52,322 nt of DNA from a virus: the IMG/VR virus record IMGVR_UViG_3300037277_000027, positions 1 to 52,322 of that record, one strand, 5' to 3'. Of this stretch, positions 1 to 7,484 are shown piece after piece. Under the pieces are notes generated by a model. That model made no database searches. It was not told where the DNA came from and saw nothing but the letters and a program-made list of their open reading frames with translations. Position 1 is the first letter of the stretch. Every line of letters starts with the position of its first letter. Position numbers and translations under genes: made by a program.

Positions 1-247
1 GTAACATCTTTGTTTCGATATACTCTTGCGGCACAAATACAAGAGTATAAGCTTTTACTAAAGTAAACACAGTAAAAACTCCATGTAACCCAGTTTCTAA
101 TACTGCTTTGCAGTCTAGATTCTTTATAAAATGTGATTCTTCTTGACCTCTTTTTTTTACATGACCACACAGTGGTTCTGGCCTTCCAACAAAGTCGTTG
201 TCAACTAGGTTGTCCAAAGATAACATCTTGACTCCATTGATTATCAT
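1..247 (-). CDS. Hypothetical protein, 3' end cut by window edge
   Basis: The minus-strand frame is open from the window edge to an ATG at 247, giving at least 82 residues with no stop. A GGGAGA ribosome binding site lies 9 bases upstream. A second in-frame ATG at 256 is too close to that site to be the better start. The translated part (beginning MIINGVKMLSLDNL) has no motif I recognise; it includes a hydrophobic VFTVFTLVKAYTLVFV stretch that may be a buried strand or a short membrane-like segment. It follows the gene at 308-922 on the same strand and may be co-transcribed with it. The function is unknown. Confidence 0.6.
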   Translation of the reverse strand, partial: MIINGVKMLSLDNLVDNDFVGRPEPLCGHVKKRGQEESHFIKNLDCKAVLETGLHGVFTVFTLVKAYTLVFVPQEYIETKML

Positions 248-276
248 TATTATCATTCTCCCAACTAAAATAGAAT

Positions 277-296
277 TTAAAGGCGACTTCCTTTAA
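277..296 (-). terminator. Small hairpin between two minus-strand genes
   Basis: The arms TTAAAGG (277-283) and CCTTTAA (290-296) pair perfectly around a 6-base loop. The hairpin lies just after the stop codon at 308 in the direction of transcription and is followed by an A/T-rich stretch. It is short and A/T-rich, so termination may be partial. Confidence 0.3.
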
Positions 297-307
297 TTTC
301 TTATACC

Positions 308-922
308 TTAGTTTTCCATAGGAATTAAAAAATGCTTCCTAAATTCATTATCAAGGACAAATTGTTCAATGACTCTTGTTCTTGCCAGAGAGAGCCTGAG
401 ATTAGCATCTGGAATATCTAAATAAGCCTCGTCTTCCGTCTTGGCTTTAGCTACCCTTGTTATCTTATCTAAGTCATACAGCTTTGAACACTCTGAGCAC
501 AGACCATAAAAACCTAAGTTACCAACAAACTGCAAAGGCGCAAAGTTATCAGCACAATGTAAGCAAACAACAATATTCGCAGCATCAGTTCTCCATTTAC
601 TAACATCGTCCTCATTTCTCCAGTCGTGAGTATCGATAAATTTCTTTACGCCAATTTTCTCAATGATATCTCTGCCATAAGAAAATCTTTCCTTGAAATC
701 AATCTCTTCTTCATTAAGAAATTTAGCCCATATTTTTTCATATTCTTCTTCTGTTCTTTTGTGGATTATTTTATCGCCAACAATTTCGACTTCTATGCCA
801 GCTTCATTTTTTTTGAGTGAACTTAACATTCTGATTGCGTTGTTTGATTTTTCTAATGCTGATTTATCTACATTGAATCTTGGGTCATGATCATCAATAG
901 GATTAATTTGTAACTTATCCAT
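308..922 (-). CDS. Hypothetical protein with a four-cysteine zinc-ribbon-like motif
   Basis: The protein has 204 residues from an ATG at 922, chosen because GGAGGT lies 4 bases upstream. In-frame upstream ATGs lack a ribosome binding site. The N-terminal half is charged and probably helical. The second half holds two CxxC pairs (CLHC and CSEC) about 20 residues apart, consistent with a structural zinc site. I do not recognise the family. It is transcribed away from the structural block and is separated from it by the long non-coding region that follows. A regulatory or DNA-binding role is possible from the zinc motif alone, but this is inference. Confidence 0.7.
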   Translation of the reverse strand: MDKLQINPIDDHDPRFNVDKSALEKSNNAIRMLSSLKKNEAGIEVEIVGDKIIHKRTEEEYEKIWAKFLNEEEIDFKERFSYGRDIIEKIGVKKFIDTHDWRNEDDVSKWRTDAANIVVCLHCADNFAPLQFVGNLGFYGLCSECSKLYDLDKITRVAKAKTEDEAYLDIPDANLRLSLARTRVIEQFVLDNEFRKHFLIPMEN

Positions 923-952
923 AATTACCTCCATAATCAAGTGATACTATAA

Positions 953-981
953 GTTATACCACACTTTTGAGCCAATGTATA
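953..981 (-). promoter_or_regulatory. Putative promoter for the 308-922 gene
   Basis: On the minus strand there is an extended -10 element TGGTATAAC (hexamer TATAAC at 953-958). A weak -35, TATACA (976-981), lies 17 bases upstream of it. It sits about 30 bases upstream of the start codon at 922. Confidence 0.4.
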
Positions 982-1033
982 TACGAAAACGCTAAAAAAT
1001 ATATATTTTCTAAAACCCTGACTGGTGGCTAAG

Positions 1034-1143
1034 TGTCCAAGATTTTAACTGAGTGTCCAAAAAAGTGCCCGAAATGTCCAAGAAATAGTCCTATTTGTCC
1101 AGCCTTTAGTCCTATTTGTCCAAGGATTTTTTGGAAGTGTCAA
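1034..1143 (+). repeat. TGTCCA direct array with 20-21-bp period (left arm)
   Basis: TGTCCA starts at 1034, 1054, 1075, 1096 and 1117, and a degenerate TGTCAA starts at 1138. The spacings are 20, 21, 21, 21 and 21 bases, i.e. two helical turns, so all copies face the same side of the helix. Weaker AGTCC copies at 1087 and 1108 fall in between. The segment 1051-1070 (GAGTGTCCAAAAAAGTGCCC) recurs inverted at 1489-1509. Confidence 0.8.
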
Positions 1144-1231
1144 CCTAAATTTCCCCAAGCTATAACTAAAGTTCAAAATAAAGGAAGGGAAATAGGGTGT
1201 ACGGGAGCTTGTTCTTCGCCCTGGTACTTAC

Positions 1232-1283
1232 TATATATATAATATATATAAATTATTTATTATTATATTATATATAATAATAA
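1232..1283. other. 52-bp tract with no G or C
   Basis: Every base from 1232 to 1283 is A or T, with many TATATA and TTATTA steps. The tract lies between the two inverted TGTCCA arrays. In iteron origins such a tract would be the DNA unwinding element; this assignment is inference. Confidence 0.5.
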
Positions 1284-1459
1284 CGGTTCTGATAGATAAA
1301 AAGCCTATATAGTAAAAAAAATTGTTTTGGGTACTTTTTGTTCGTAGTTTTTTAGATTTCATATTCTTACCCCCCGCCTTTTATTTAACGGTTCTGACTG
1401 ACTTTTTCTGGGAGTTGTTTGTTCATGCGTGCTTGAGGGCATTTTTGGATAATTCTAGG

Positions 1460-1547
1460 TGGACATTCGAGCTATTTTGCGTCCATAAGGGCACTTTTTT
1501 TGGACACTCAGAAAAACTTTTGGACATTTATTGCCGTTTGGTGGACA
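1460..1547 (-). repeat. TGGACA array (right arm, inverted relative to the left arm)
   Basis: TGGACA, the reverse complement of the left-arm motif, starts at 1460, 1501, 1521 and 1542 (spacings 41, 20, 21). A near copy TGGATA occurs at 1446 and an oppositely oriented GTCCA at 1481. The segment 1489-1509 is the reverse complement of 1051-1070 apart from one extra base in the A run. Confidence 0.75.
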
Positions 1548-1593
1548 TTTCCAGTTTGGGCGAAAAGTGCTTCAAGCCTTAGAGCAGTGTGGC

Positions 1594-1719
1594 TTTGAAG
1601 GTGTTTTTTTGACTTTTTATTGTAAGACACTTCCAATTTTGAGGACGAAGTGTGTGTAAGCCTTTTGACTCTAAGTTTTGAAGGTGTTTTTAGAGCTATT
1701 TTTTGGAAGACACTTCCAA
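1594..1719 (+). repeat. Degenerate 83-bp direct duplication
   Basis: TTTGAAGGTGTTTTT occurs at 1594 and 1677, and AAGACACTTCCAA occurs at 1624 and 1707; both pairs are exactly 83 bases apart. Sequence between the anchors has diverged. The core GACACTTCC is also present inverted as GGAAGTGTC at 1133-1141 in the left array, and GGAAGACACTTCC at 1705-1717 is itself an inverted repeat. Confidence 0.6.
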
Positions 1720-1775
1720 AAAAAGTTATGTTGACCAAATGGTATTTACAGACAATTTCGACTATACCCCTCTCG

Positions 1776-1804
1776 TTTACTTGAATTTTAAAAGATGATA
1801 TACT
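1776..1804 (+). promoter_or_regulatory. Promoter of the structural block
   Basis: TTTACT (1776-1781) and TATACT (1799-1804) are 17 bases apart, 25 bases before the start at 1829. The sequence AAAAGATGATATACTT around the -10 recurs almost exactly at the promoter near 12816, suggesting a shared phage promoter class. Confidence 0.6.
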
Positions 1805-1828
1805 TTTTTTAGAACATATAAGGGGTTG

Positions 1829-4153
1829 ATGCGATTGTTTAGTAAATACACAACTTTCTCTTTGTCAAAAGATGATGTTGAAATTTTAGATGGTGAGCTA
1901 ATAAAAACAGCTTCTATAAAGTTGCCTGACGGCATTGCTTATGACCCAGAATTCTTTTACATGAGAGTTAGGGGTGTAAGTGCTGGAGAATATTATGGGT
2001 GCAACAAAAATGCTGACTACTTTCCAGAAGATGAACTTGTTAAAGGTCATCCTACGTTTATGCAAGCACATGCCTTTAAGAATCATGAGAACAAAGATGT
2101 TGCAAACGCTATAGGCGACGTACTCGCTGCCCATTGGGATAATAAGATGAAGAGCGTAATTCTTCTACTTAGAATAGACAGAAGACTTGCTCCAACAGTA
2201 GTTAGAGGATTTGAAAAAGGTTACATGACTGATGTGTCTATGGGTTGCAGGATTGATTATAGTCTTTGCTCTATCTGTGGAAACAAAGCAAAAATACGTT
2301 CAGAATATTGTGACCACATTAATAATATGAAGCATAAAATATTCGCAGACGGACGTAAGGTTTATGAAATAAATATAGGTCCTAAATTCCATGATATTTC
2401 AGCCGTTCTTAATGGAGCAGAAAAAGTTGCTAAAGTAACTGGTATGCTTATCACTGGCAATAAGATAGCTTTTGATATGCAAAGGTCTTTAGAAAAAGTT
2501 GCTTCTATAGAAGAATCTATAAATAAAGAAAATTTAGAAATGAACGTCAAAGCGGCCAGTGAGATTATAGAAGATAATTTAGAGATATTAGAGAAGACAG
2601 CATCGGCTAAAAAAAGTAACTTGCAAAAAATAGCTGAAATCAAAAAAGAGATTCAGTGCAAGATAGAAGACATAGCTAAAGGCGAAGTTATATCGGATAA
2701 GTTCAATCATGCAGATAAGCTTAGCCAATTGTTAAAACTTGTTGGTACAAGATTTTGGGATAGAGAAACTTGTGATGAGATATCTGCTGGAATACGTTCT
2801 ATTGCTACGGAGAAGCTTATCCCTGTGCCTGTAGCTTTTAGTCAGTTCTTAAGAGTGTTAGATTTTGCTGGAATAGAACTTTCTCCTTTAGAGTTCAAAG
2901 AAATCGCAGACAATCTTATGGGCGACGCACACGACGCTGATGTTAGGGATTATGATATGGGTACTCCAGATGATTTAGATTCGGAAGAAGAGTCTGTATT
3001 TAATAATGACATTGGAGATAGTATTAACTTACCAACAATGTTTAACGCAGTAAGAGGCTTGAGAAGAATTCCTCTTGAAGATAAAATTCTCTCTGGTAAT
3101 CCTATGAGTAAGCTTAAAGCTATTATTATTCGTGTTCAAAAACCAATGGTTGCATCAAGCGAAAGTCTTGGAAGTTTTATGAATATGATTAAAGGTTTTA
3201 TGCCAGAGAGAAGCAATCATAGACGCTTCTTAATAAAGAGGATTGTTAATCTCCCAAAAGAAGCTAATTACTCACACTTTGCAATAACTAAAGTAGCAAG
3301 TGACGAGAATGTCAATGCAGACAATATAAACTCTGCATTGACTATGTTATTGTATGCGAAGTACCAAGGCGATAGAGTCAGAAGATTTAATGATGGTGAC
3401 CTAGATTTTGGTCTGAATAAGTTTGCTTCAGTTATAGAAGGAGAGAAGTTCGACAACATTCTAGAAGATGCCATAGAAAAAGAAGCTTTTACTGGCAAAG
3501 GATACACCACAAGAAAAGCATTGCTATACGGTATGCCTTTAACCTTTGGTTACTCTGCTCTGCAACGCTCCAGGATTAAAAACAACGAAAACGTTAGTGG
3601 TTTCAATAGGTATGTCGCAGAGAACCCAGCCAATGCATACGTTGTGCAAGCTTTAGCTGGCCCTCATGCTGTGAAGGCTCTTAAGCGCCTACCTAAGAAA
3701 GTGGCAAGAAAAGCTGAGGAACTATCCGATAAAACATACATGAAACATGCTGATATGTTCAGAGATAGCCAAATTGATGAAGAGGCTAAAAAGATATATA
3801 ATGAATCTCAATTGGTTGCCTTAAAGAAAGCTTGCTTATTAATAGAAGATGAAAGACAAGATTTATCCGAGCATGTCCTAGGAATGAATAAACTAGCAGA
3901 GTCAGATACGGACAGATACTTGCAAATATGCAAGGATTACTTTAAAATTGAATTTGAGAAGGAATTAGAAAAGACTTCAGGCGTAATAAAAGAGATGGCT
4001 CTCGGTGCTCTAGGGAATACCGTCTTTAACAAAAAAGGAACTTCTCTATTAGCCTCAATGCCTGCGGCAGTAATTGATGGAGCGGCGATTACATTGTTAG
4101 CTAAACACCTATCCGAACCTAAAGTAAAATCACCAAAACCTAAAGAAAAGTAG
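1829..4153 (+). CDS. Prohead (head maturation) protease with long C-terminal extension
   Basis: This is a 774-residue protein. The first 230 or so residues resemble the procapsid serine proteases of the T4 gp21/HK97 (S78) kind. His86 lies in an NHEN context, followed by the strand pattern IGDVLAAH and ILLLRI. Ser137 lies in VSMGCRID, with Asp143 a possible third residue. Right after the serine comes a cysteine cluster (C140, CSIC, then EYCDH), which could bind zinc. The remaining 540 residues are mostly helical and charged and I do not recognise them; a scaffold or core role is possible. The family is usually about 200 residues, so the length is unusual. The start is ATG after AAGGGG; the TTG just before it abuts the ribosome binding site. 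The position directly before scaffold-like and capsid genes supports the role. Confidence 0.75.
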   Translation: MRLFSKYTTFSLSKDDVEILDGELIKTASIKLPDGIAYDPEFFYMRVRGVSAGEYYGCNKNADYFPEDELVKGHPTFMQAHAFKNHENKDVANAIGDVLAAHWDNKMKSVILLLRIDRRLAPTVVRGFEKGYMTDVSMGCRIDYSLCSICGNKAKIRSEYCDHINNMKHKIFADGRKVYEINIGPKFHDISAVLNGAEKVAKVTGMLITGNKIAFDMQRSLEKVASIEESINKENLEMNVKAASEIIEDNLEILEKTASAKKSNLQKIAEIKKEIQCKIEDIAKGEVISDKFNHADKLSQLLKLVGTRFWDRETCDEISAGIRSIATEKLIPVPVAFSQFLRVLDFAGIELSPLEFKEIADNLMGDAHDADVRDYDMGTPDDLDSEEESVFNNDIGDSINLPTMFNAVRGLRRIPLEDKILSGNPMSKLKAIIIRVQKPMVASSESLGSFMNMIKGFMPERSNHRRFLIKRIVNLPKEANYSHFAITKVASDENVNADNINSALTMLLYAKYQGDRVRRFNDGDLDFGLNKFASVIEGEKFDNILEDAIEKEAFTGKGYTTRKALLYGMPLTFGYSALQRSRIKNNENVSGFNRYVAENPANAYVVQALAGPHAVKALKRLPKKVARKAEELSDKTYMKHADMFRDSQIDEEAKKIYNESQLVALKKACLLIEDERQDLSEHVLGMNKLAESDTDRYLQICKDYFKIEFEKELEKTSGVIKEMALGALGNTVFNKKGTSLLASMPAAVIDGAAITLLAKHLSEPKVKSPKPKEK

Positions 4154-4158
4154 TAATG

Positions 4159-4187
4159 TTGATTTTTACATAGTTTAAAGATAAAAT
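4159..4187 (+). promoter_or_regulatory. Putative promoter before the scaffold-capsid genes
   Basis: TTGATT (4159-4164) and TAAAAT (4182-4187) are 17 bases apart in the 85-base gap after the protease gene. This is a good match to a vegetative sigma-A promoter and could raise capsid expression over protease expression. Confidence 0.5.
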
Positions 4188-4238
4188 TAAAGTAAACATT
4201 AGTGTTTCTCGCACAATAAATTATGAGAGGTGACAAAT

Positions 4239-4895
4239 ATGGCAGAAAAAACAGGAAGCAGTTTCTATGAAGAGCTTATAAAAGAAGATTTTTATCAAGC
4301 ATCTACATCGAAACAAGCATCTTCTGGCGAAGAAGGTCTTAGCAAAGAAGCTGCAAAATCAATGCTCGATAGTTTTTCATCTGATCAATTAGAAGCGTTA
4401 GCCCAAGAGTTTGATGATATGATTGGGAAAACTGCTAGTGATTCTACTTTGGAAGATGACATCCTTGAAGTCTTAGCTAAAGAAGATGGCGAAGACGATA
4501 AAGAGAAGGGTGAAAAGAAAGAATTCCCATTCAAGAAAAAAACAGGACAAGAAAAGGAAGACAAGGGCGAAAAAGGTGAAAAACCTGAAGGCTCTAAAGC
4601 TGATGAAAAAGAAGATAAAAAAGAAGGCGAGTCAGAAGACGATAAAGAAAAGAAAGAAGCTGATGAAGACCTCGAAGATCAAATTTTAAAAGAAGCTTGT
4701 GACCAAGCTTTAGCTAAAATGACTGAGATGGGTCTTACTGTTGCGGATTACGCATATAGCAGGTTCGAAGATGCTGAAACAGCAGTCTTTATAGCTGACA
4801 AAGCTGAGAAATTAGCTTTCATCACTGAACAAAATCCTTTGATTGTTGTTGATGACATAATCAATAGCATTGAATCTAAATTCACAGAGGAATAA
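4239..4895 (+). CDS. Acidic scaffold/core-like protein
   Basis: 218 residues from ATG 4239, preceded by GAGAGGTG. The middle third is almost entirely Lys, Glu and Asp and is likely an extended or coiled linker. The flanks are helical and alanine-rich. The N-terminal part contains KQASS and GKTASD, short sequences that recur in the neighbouring head proteins. Position between protease and capsid genes and the extreme charge fit an assembly scaffold or internal core protein that is processed during head maturation. There is no family match I can name, so the role is inferred from context. Confidence 0.6.
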   Translation: MAEKTGSSFYEELIKEDFYQASTSKQASSGEEGLSKEAAKSMLDSFSSDQLEALAQEFDDMIGKTASDSTLEDDILEVLAKEDGEDDKEKGEKKEFPFKKKTGQEKEDKGEKGEKPEGSKADEKEDKKEGESEDDKEKKEADEDLEDQILKEACDQALAKMTEMGLTVADYAYSRFEDAETAVFIADKAEKLAFITEQNPLIVVDDIINSIESKFTEE

Positions 4896-4909
4896 TTGGA
4901 GGTGTTGAC

Positions 4910-5911
4910 ATGCCTTCAGTAGCAAAAAGTCTTGGACACTTTGTAAGAATCCTTGAACGGCATGGAAAACATTTTCCTAAAGGCGAGTCTGCAAGACAAG
5001 TTGCTGAGAAGATACTGCACAACAAAAATAGCCTTGTAACCGATTTGGCACCTCATACTTTTGGGAAACGCTTTGCTAAAACTGTTGATAAGTATCATTC
5101 GAAAGTACAGTCAAGATTAGCCGATGCCGACATAAAGGCAGGATATAAAGTACACAAACTTTTAAAAAATAACAAAGGTAAGTTGCGAGACAAACTAAGT
5201 AATGCTTTTGTATATAATCATAGTGTACCTTTAAAAGAATCAGTTAAGGGCGAACCAGACAAGGCGATTCACGTAGGAGTTCCTATGTTAACCGCACCGC
5301 TAGAAAAGCTTAGAAAAGGCGCACTGCCCCTTATTGGTTCGTTCGCAGTAGGTTCAAAATTATCAGAGATGCAAGCGGATAAGGGTGGTGGTCATGGAAT
5401 GAAAAAGGAACAAGCTCAAAGAAGCGATTTAATTGAAAAGCTATCTTCAATGATGGGAGCAATTGATCCGTCAATAGATATAACTGAGTCTGCAAGTCAA
5501 ACTCAAATGACTGCAAACCTCGCTTCCATTGCAAGTAAAATGCTTAAGTTTGCTGCAAATGAGAATAGGCGACTAACGAGCGAGAATGAGAAGTTAGCTT
5601 CCGAAGTTCAGGTTCTTAGATCTGAAATGCATAAAAAAACGAAGCTCGAAAGTGCTACAAAGCTTGCTTCGACTATGAACGAAAAAGGTATGCTAAAAAA
5701 AGCAGACATTAACGCTCAAGTTGAAAAAATTATGGAACTCGATGAAGCGGGATTTGAGATGCTTAAAACCGCGATTGAAAATATTAATGGTACGGGCTTA
5801 GATAAAGACGGGGTTGACAATTTGACTTTTCTAGGAACGGGTATTAATATTGATATTAAGGATAAAAAAGCTACACTCGAAGACTCTATCAGCGAGGAAG
5901 TTTGTAAATAA
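4910..5911 (+). CDS. Head-associated protein with coiled coil, scaffold-like
   Basis: 333 residues with GGAGGTG before the ATG. The N-terminal 110 residues are very basic. A short hydrophobic segment (LPLIGSFAVGS) follows at about residue 140. A clear coiled coil with leucine and asparagine heptads occupies about residues 210-250 (NRRLTSENEKLASEVQVL). The C-terminus is acidic. The 14-base gap after the acidic protein suggests the two are made together. A basic N-terminus that could contact DNA plus a coiled coil is consistent with a scaffold, core or internal head protein; I cannot assign it to a known family. Confidence 0.6.
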   Translation: MPSVAKSLGHFVRILERHGKHFPKGESARQVAEKILHNKNSLVTDLAPHTFGKRFAKTVDKYHSKVQSRLADADIKAGYKVHKLLKNNKGKLRDKLSNAFVYNHSVPLKESVKGEPDKAIHVGVPMLTAPLEKLRKGALPLIGSFAVGSKLSEMQADKGGGHGMKKEQAQRSDLIEKLSSMMGAIDPSIDITESASQTQMTANLASIASKMLKFAANENRRLTSENEKLASEVQVLRSEMHKKTKLESATKLASTMNEKGMLKKADINAQVEKIMELDEAGFEMLKTAIENINGTGLDKDGVDNLTFLGTGINIDIKDKKATLEDSISEEVCK

Positions 5912-5935
5912 CATTAAACAAGGGAGGTTAAAACT

Positions 5936-6343
5936 ATGATTAACAAGGAAAATAGGTTCGACGAGTACTCATATAGAATAGCATTCAGAGAACTCGACCC
6001 TTCTGTTACAACTTTGGAAGAAGGCCAGTGGATCACTCTTGCTAACAACAAGATTGTTATCAGTGATGGAACAAAGAAATCTTTCCTTTGCATTTCTTCA
6101 AGCAGACCAGGAAGAGATCAAATCTCAGGTAAGCCAGTAAAGAAGTCTTCTTACTTACTCGGAGCTTTTGAGATTAGCGTTACAAATTTCGACCCAACAG
6201 GTACTTATGTTGATATGACTCCGCTAGTTGTTACAACTGGTGGTATCTTAGCTCCGTTCGTTGCTGGTGGAGATGTTTCAAAAATCGAAGCGTATGCTAT
6301 TAATGCACCGGTTGCGGGCGTTCTTAGAATATGCACTAAATAA
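5936..6343 (+). CDS. Putative capsid decoration protein
   Basis: 135 residues, rich in beta-forming residues (SYLLGAFEISVTNF, YVDMTPLVVTTGGIL), with no membrane segment. The ATG follows AGGGAGG. It sits immediately before the major capsid gene, the usual place for a small head-stabilising protein made in amounts equal to the capsid protein. The DPTGTYVDMTPLVVTTGG stretch resembles the loops of small beta-sandwich capsid-decorating proteins, but the assignment rests mainly on position, size and composition. Confidence 0.5.
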   Translation: MINKENRFDEYSYRIAFRELDPSVTTLEEGQWITLANNKIVISDGTKKSFLCISSSRPGRDQISGKPVKKSSYLLGAFEISVTNFDPTGTYVDMTPLVVTTGGILAPFVAGGDVSKIEAYAINAPVAGVLRICTK

Positions 6344-6359
6344 GGGAGGGGGATGACAA

Positions 6360-7409
6360 ATGGCTGGAATTATGAGAATCAAAACTGCAGCTGAAACACA
6401 GAATGCAGACTACAATTTGGCAAAACTCTTGGATACACCAGGTGGGTTTGAAAAAATTGCTCTTGAAAAGCTTCCCCCTTTCATCAGGGAAACAAGAGAC
6501 TACGAAGCGTTTGGTAGACAAGTTTTACTTGCTCACAACGTAACTTCAGAAGAACTCCACTTAATAAATGGAGAACCATACTTCTACTATCCAAAAGATT
6601 TTAACTCACACGCAGCATTCTATGCTGATGATGGTCAAGTGCCTAGATTACAAATCGAAGGCGATGGAGTTAACATCGGTATCATGACTGTTATGAGTGA
6701 TGATACTACTATTAACCTCAAAAGGTTGATGGTTCAAAAGTACAACTACCTTGAGAGAGTTAGAGAACTAAGCGGTCAAGCTGTCGCTAAGATTGAAGAT
6801 AAGAAAATACTCGACCTTGTTGAGAGACTCTTACTTGGAGCTGGTACAGTTACTGCACCTGAACATGCAGGACAGATCGTTACTACTGCTGATACTCTAT
6901 TGATTAAGACTCACCTTGTGAACCTTAAGAAATGTCTATCTCAGTGGAACATTCCTTTGGCAGCGTACGTTTTAAATCAATCAAGGTTAGATGATATCCT
7001 TGTGTGGGCTCAAAATGAAGTTGACCAATTGACAATGAGAGAAATGCTTGAAAGTGGAGTTAAGTATTCAATATGGGGTAGCGTAAAACTTGTTACTTCA
7101 CCGATTGTAAACATTAATTCTATCTACGCTTTCTCAGAACCTGACTTTGTTGGTAGAATGCCTATCCTCAAAGACTTGACAGTAAGATTGACTGAAACAG
7201 CTAACAAACTTGAAAAAGGCTTGTTCATGTTCGAGTTCCTCGGCATTTACATTGCTTCACAAAAAGCAATAGCTAAGTTAATTCTTTCTTACGTAGCTGG
7301 AGCAGCTAAGATTAGCCTCATCGATGATTCTGTTGGCGTAATGGCTAAAGAAATCGGTAGAGATACTCCAGACCCTGTAGTTGGCTACGGTTCACTAGAA
7401 GGTAATTAA
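6360..7409 (+). CDS. Major capsid protein (HK97-fold candidate)
   Basis: 349 residues. The order protease, scaffold, decoration, capsid is the standard head cassette. The protein has an N-terminal arm (to about residue 60, with FEKIALEKL), an extended FYYPKDFNSH stretch, a long helix-rich middle (LNLKRLMVQKYNYLERVREL) resembling the spine helix of capsid proteins, and a C-terminal strand-rich part. RIKTAAE near residue 8 resembles the K-x-A-S sequences of the other head proteins and could be an N-terminal processing site. The upstream GGGAGGGGG ribosome binding site is strong and a long hairpin follows the gene; both fit high expression. The call is from context and composition, not a residue-level family match. 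Confidence 0.7.
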   Translation: MAGIMRIKTAAETQNADYNLAKLLDTPGGFEKIALEKLPPFIRETRDYEAFGRQVLLAHNVTSEELHLINGEPYFYYPKDFNSHAAFYADDGQVPRLQIEGDGVNIGIMTVMSDDTTINLKRLMVQKYNYLERVRELSGQAVAKIEDKKILDLVERLLLGAGTVTAPEHAGQIVTTADTLLIKTHLVNLKKCLSQWNIPLAAYVLNQSRLDDILVWAQNEVDQLTMREMLESGVKYSIWGSVKLVTSPIVNINSIYAFSEPDFVGRMPILKDLTVRLTETANKLEKGLFMFEFLGIYIASQKAIAKLILSYVAGAAKISLIDDSVGVMAKEIGRDTPDPVVGYGSLEGN

Positions 7410-7423
7410 TCTTTACTGTATAA

Positions 7424-7459
7424 TTTAAGGGGTAGGTATCTCGATACCTACCCCTTAAA
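7424..7459 (+). terminator. Long perfect hairpin after the capsid gene
   Basis: Seventeen-base arms (7424-7440 and 7443-7459) pair perfectly around a very tight centre. The 3' flank is ACAATATT rather than a run of T, so this may act as an mRNA 3'-end stabiliser or partial terminator rather than a full stop. Confidence 0.7.
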
Positions 7460-7484
7460 CAATATTAAGAGGAGGGCGAATTAG

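Larger units (their letters stand above)
982..1775. other. Long non-coding divergence region with repeat arrays
   Basis: About 880 bases separate the minus-strand gene starting at 922 from the plus-strand gene starting at 1829. Open frames here lack ribosome binding sites and cross the repeats, so I do not call genes. The region holds, in order: a direct array of TGTCCA, a purely A/T tract, a repeated TAACGGTTCTGA (1281-1292 and 1386-1397, 105 bases apart), an array of the reverse complement TGGACA, an 83-base degenerate duplication, and the late promoter. This layout resembles an iteron-type origin or a complex regulatory region. Confidence 0.6.

Noticed and set aside
1033-1242. Open frame with a Cys-Pro repeat (CPKKCPKC, SPICP)
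   Set aside because: The repeat is a by-product of the 21-base TGTCCA period, which is a multiple of three. No ribosome binding site, GTG start, and the same motif recurs inverted outside any coding frame.
1034-1547. CRISPR-like array
   Set aside because: Repeats are only six conserved bases with 14-15-base gaps, and orientation flips; no cas genes nearby.
1322-1582. Open frame of 86 codons across the right TGGACA array
   Set aside because: No ribosome binding site and composition typical of random A/T-rich translation.
1508-1738. Minus-strand open frame of 76 codons
   Set aside because: Lies in the non-coding repeats, no ribosome binding site.
4486-4689. Lysine-rich open frame
   Set aside because: Frame-shifted reading of the Lys/Glu-rich part of the scaffold-like gene.
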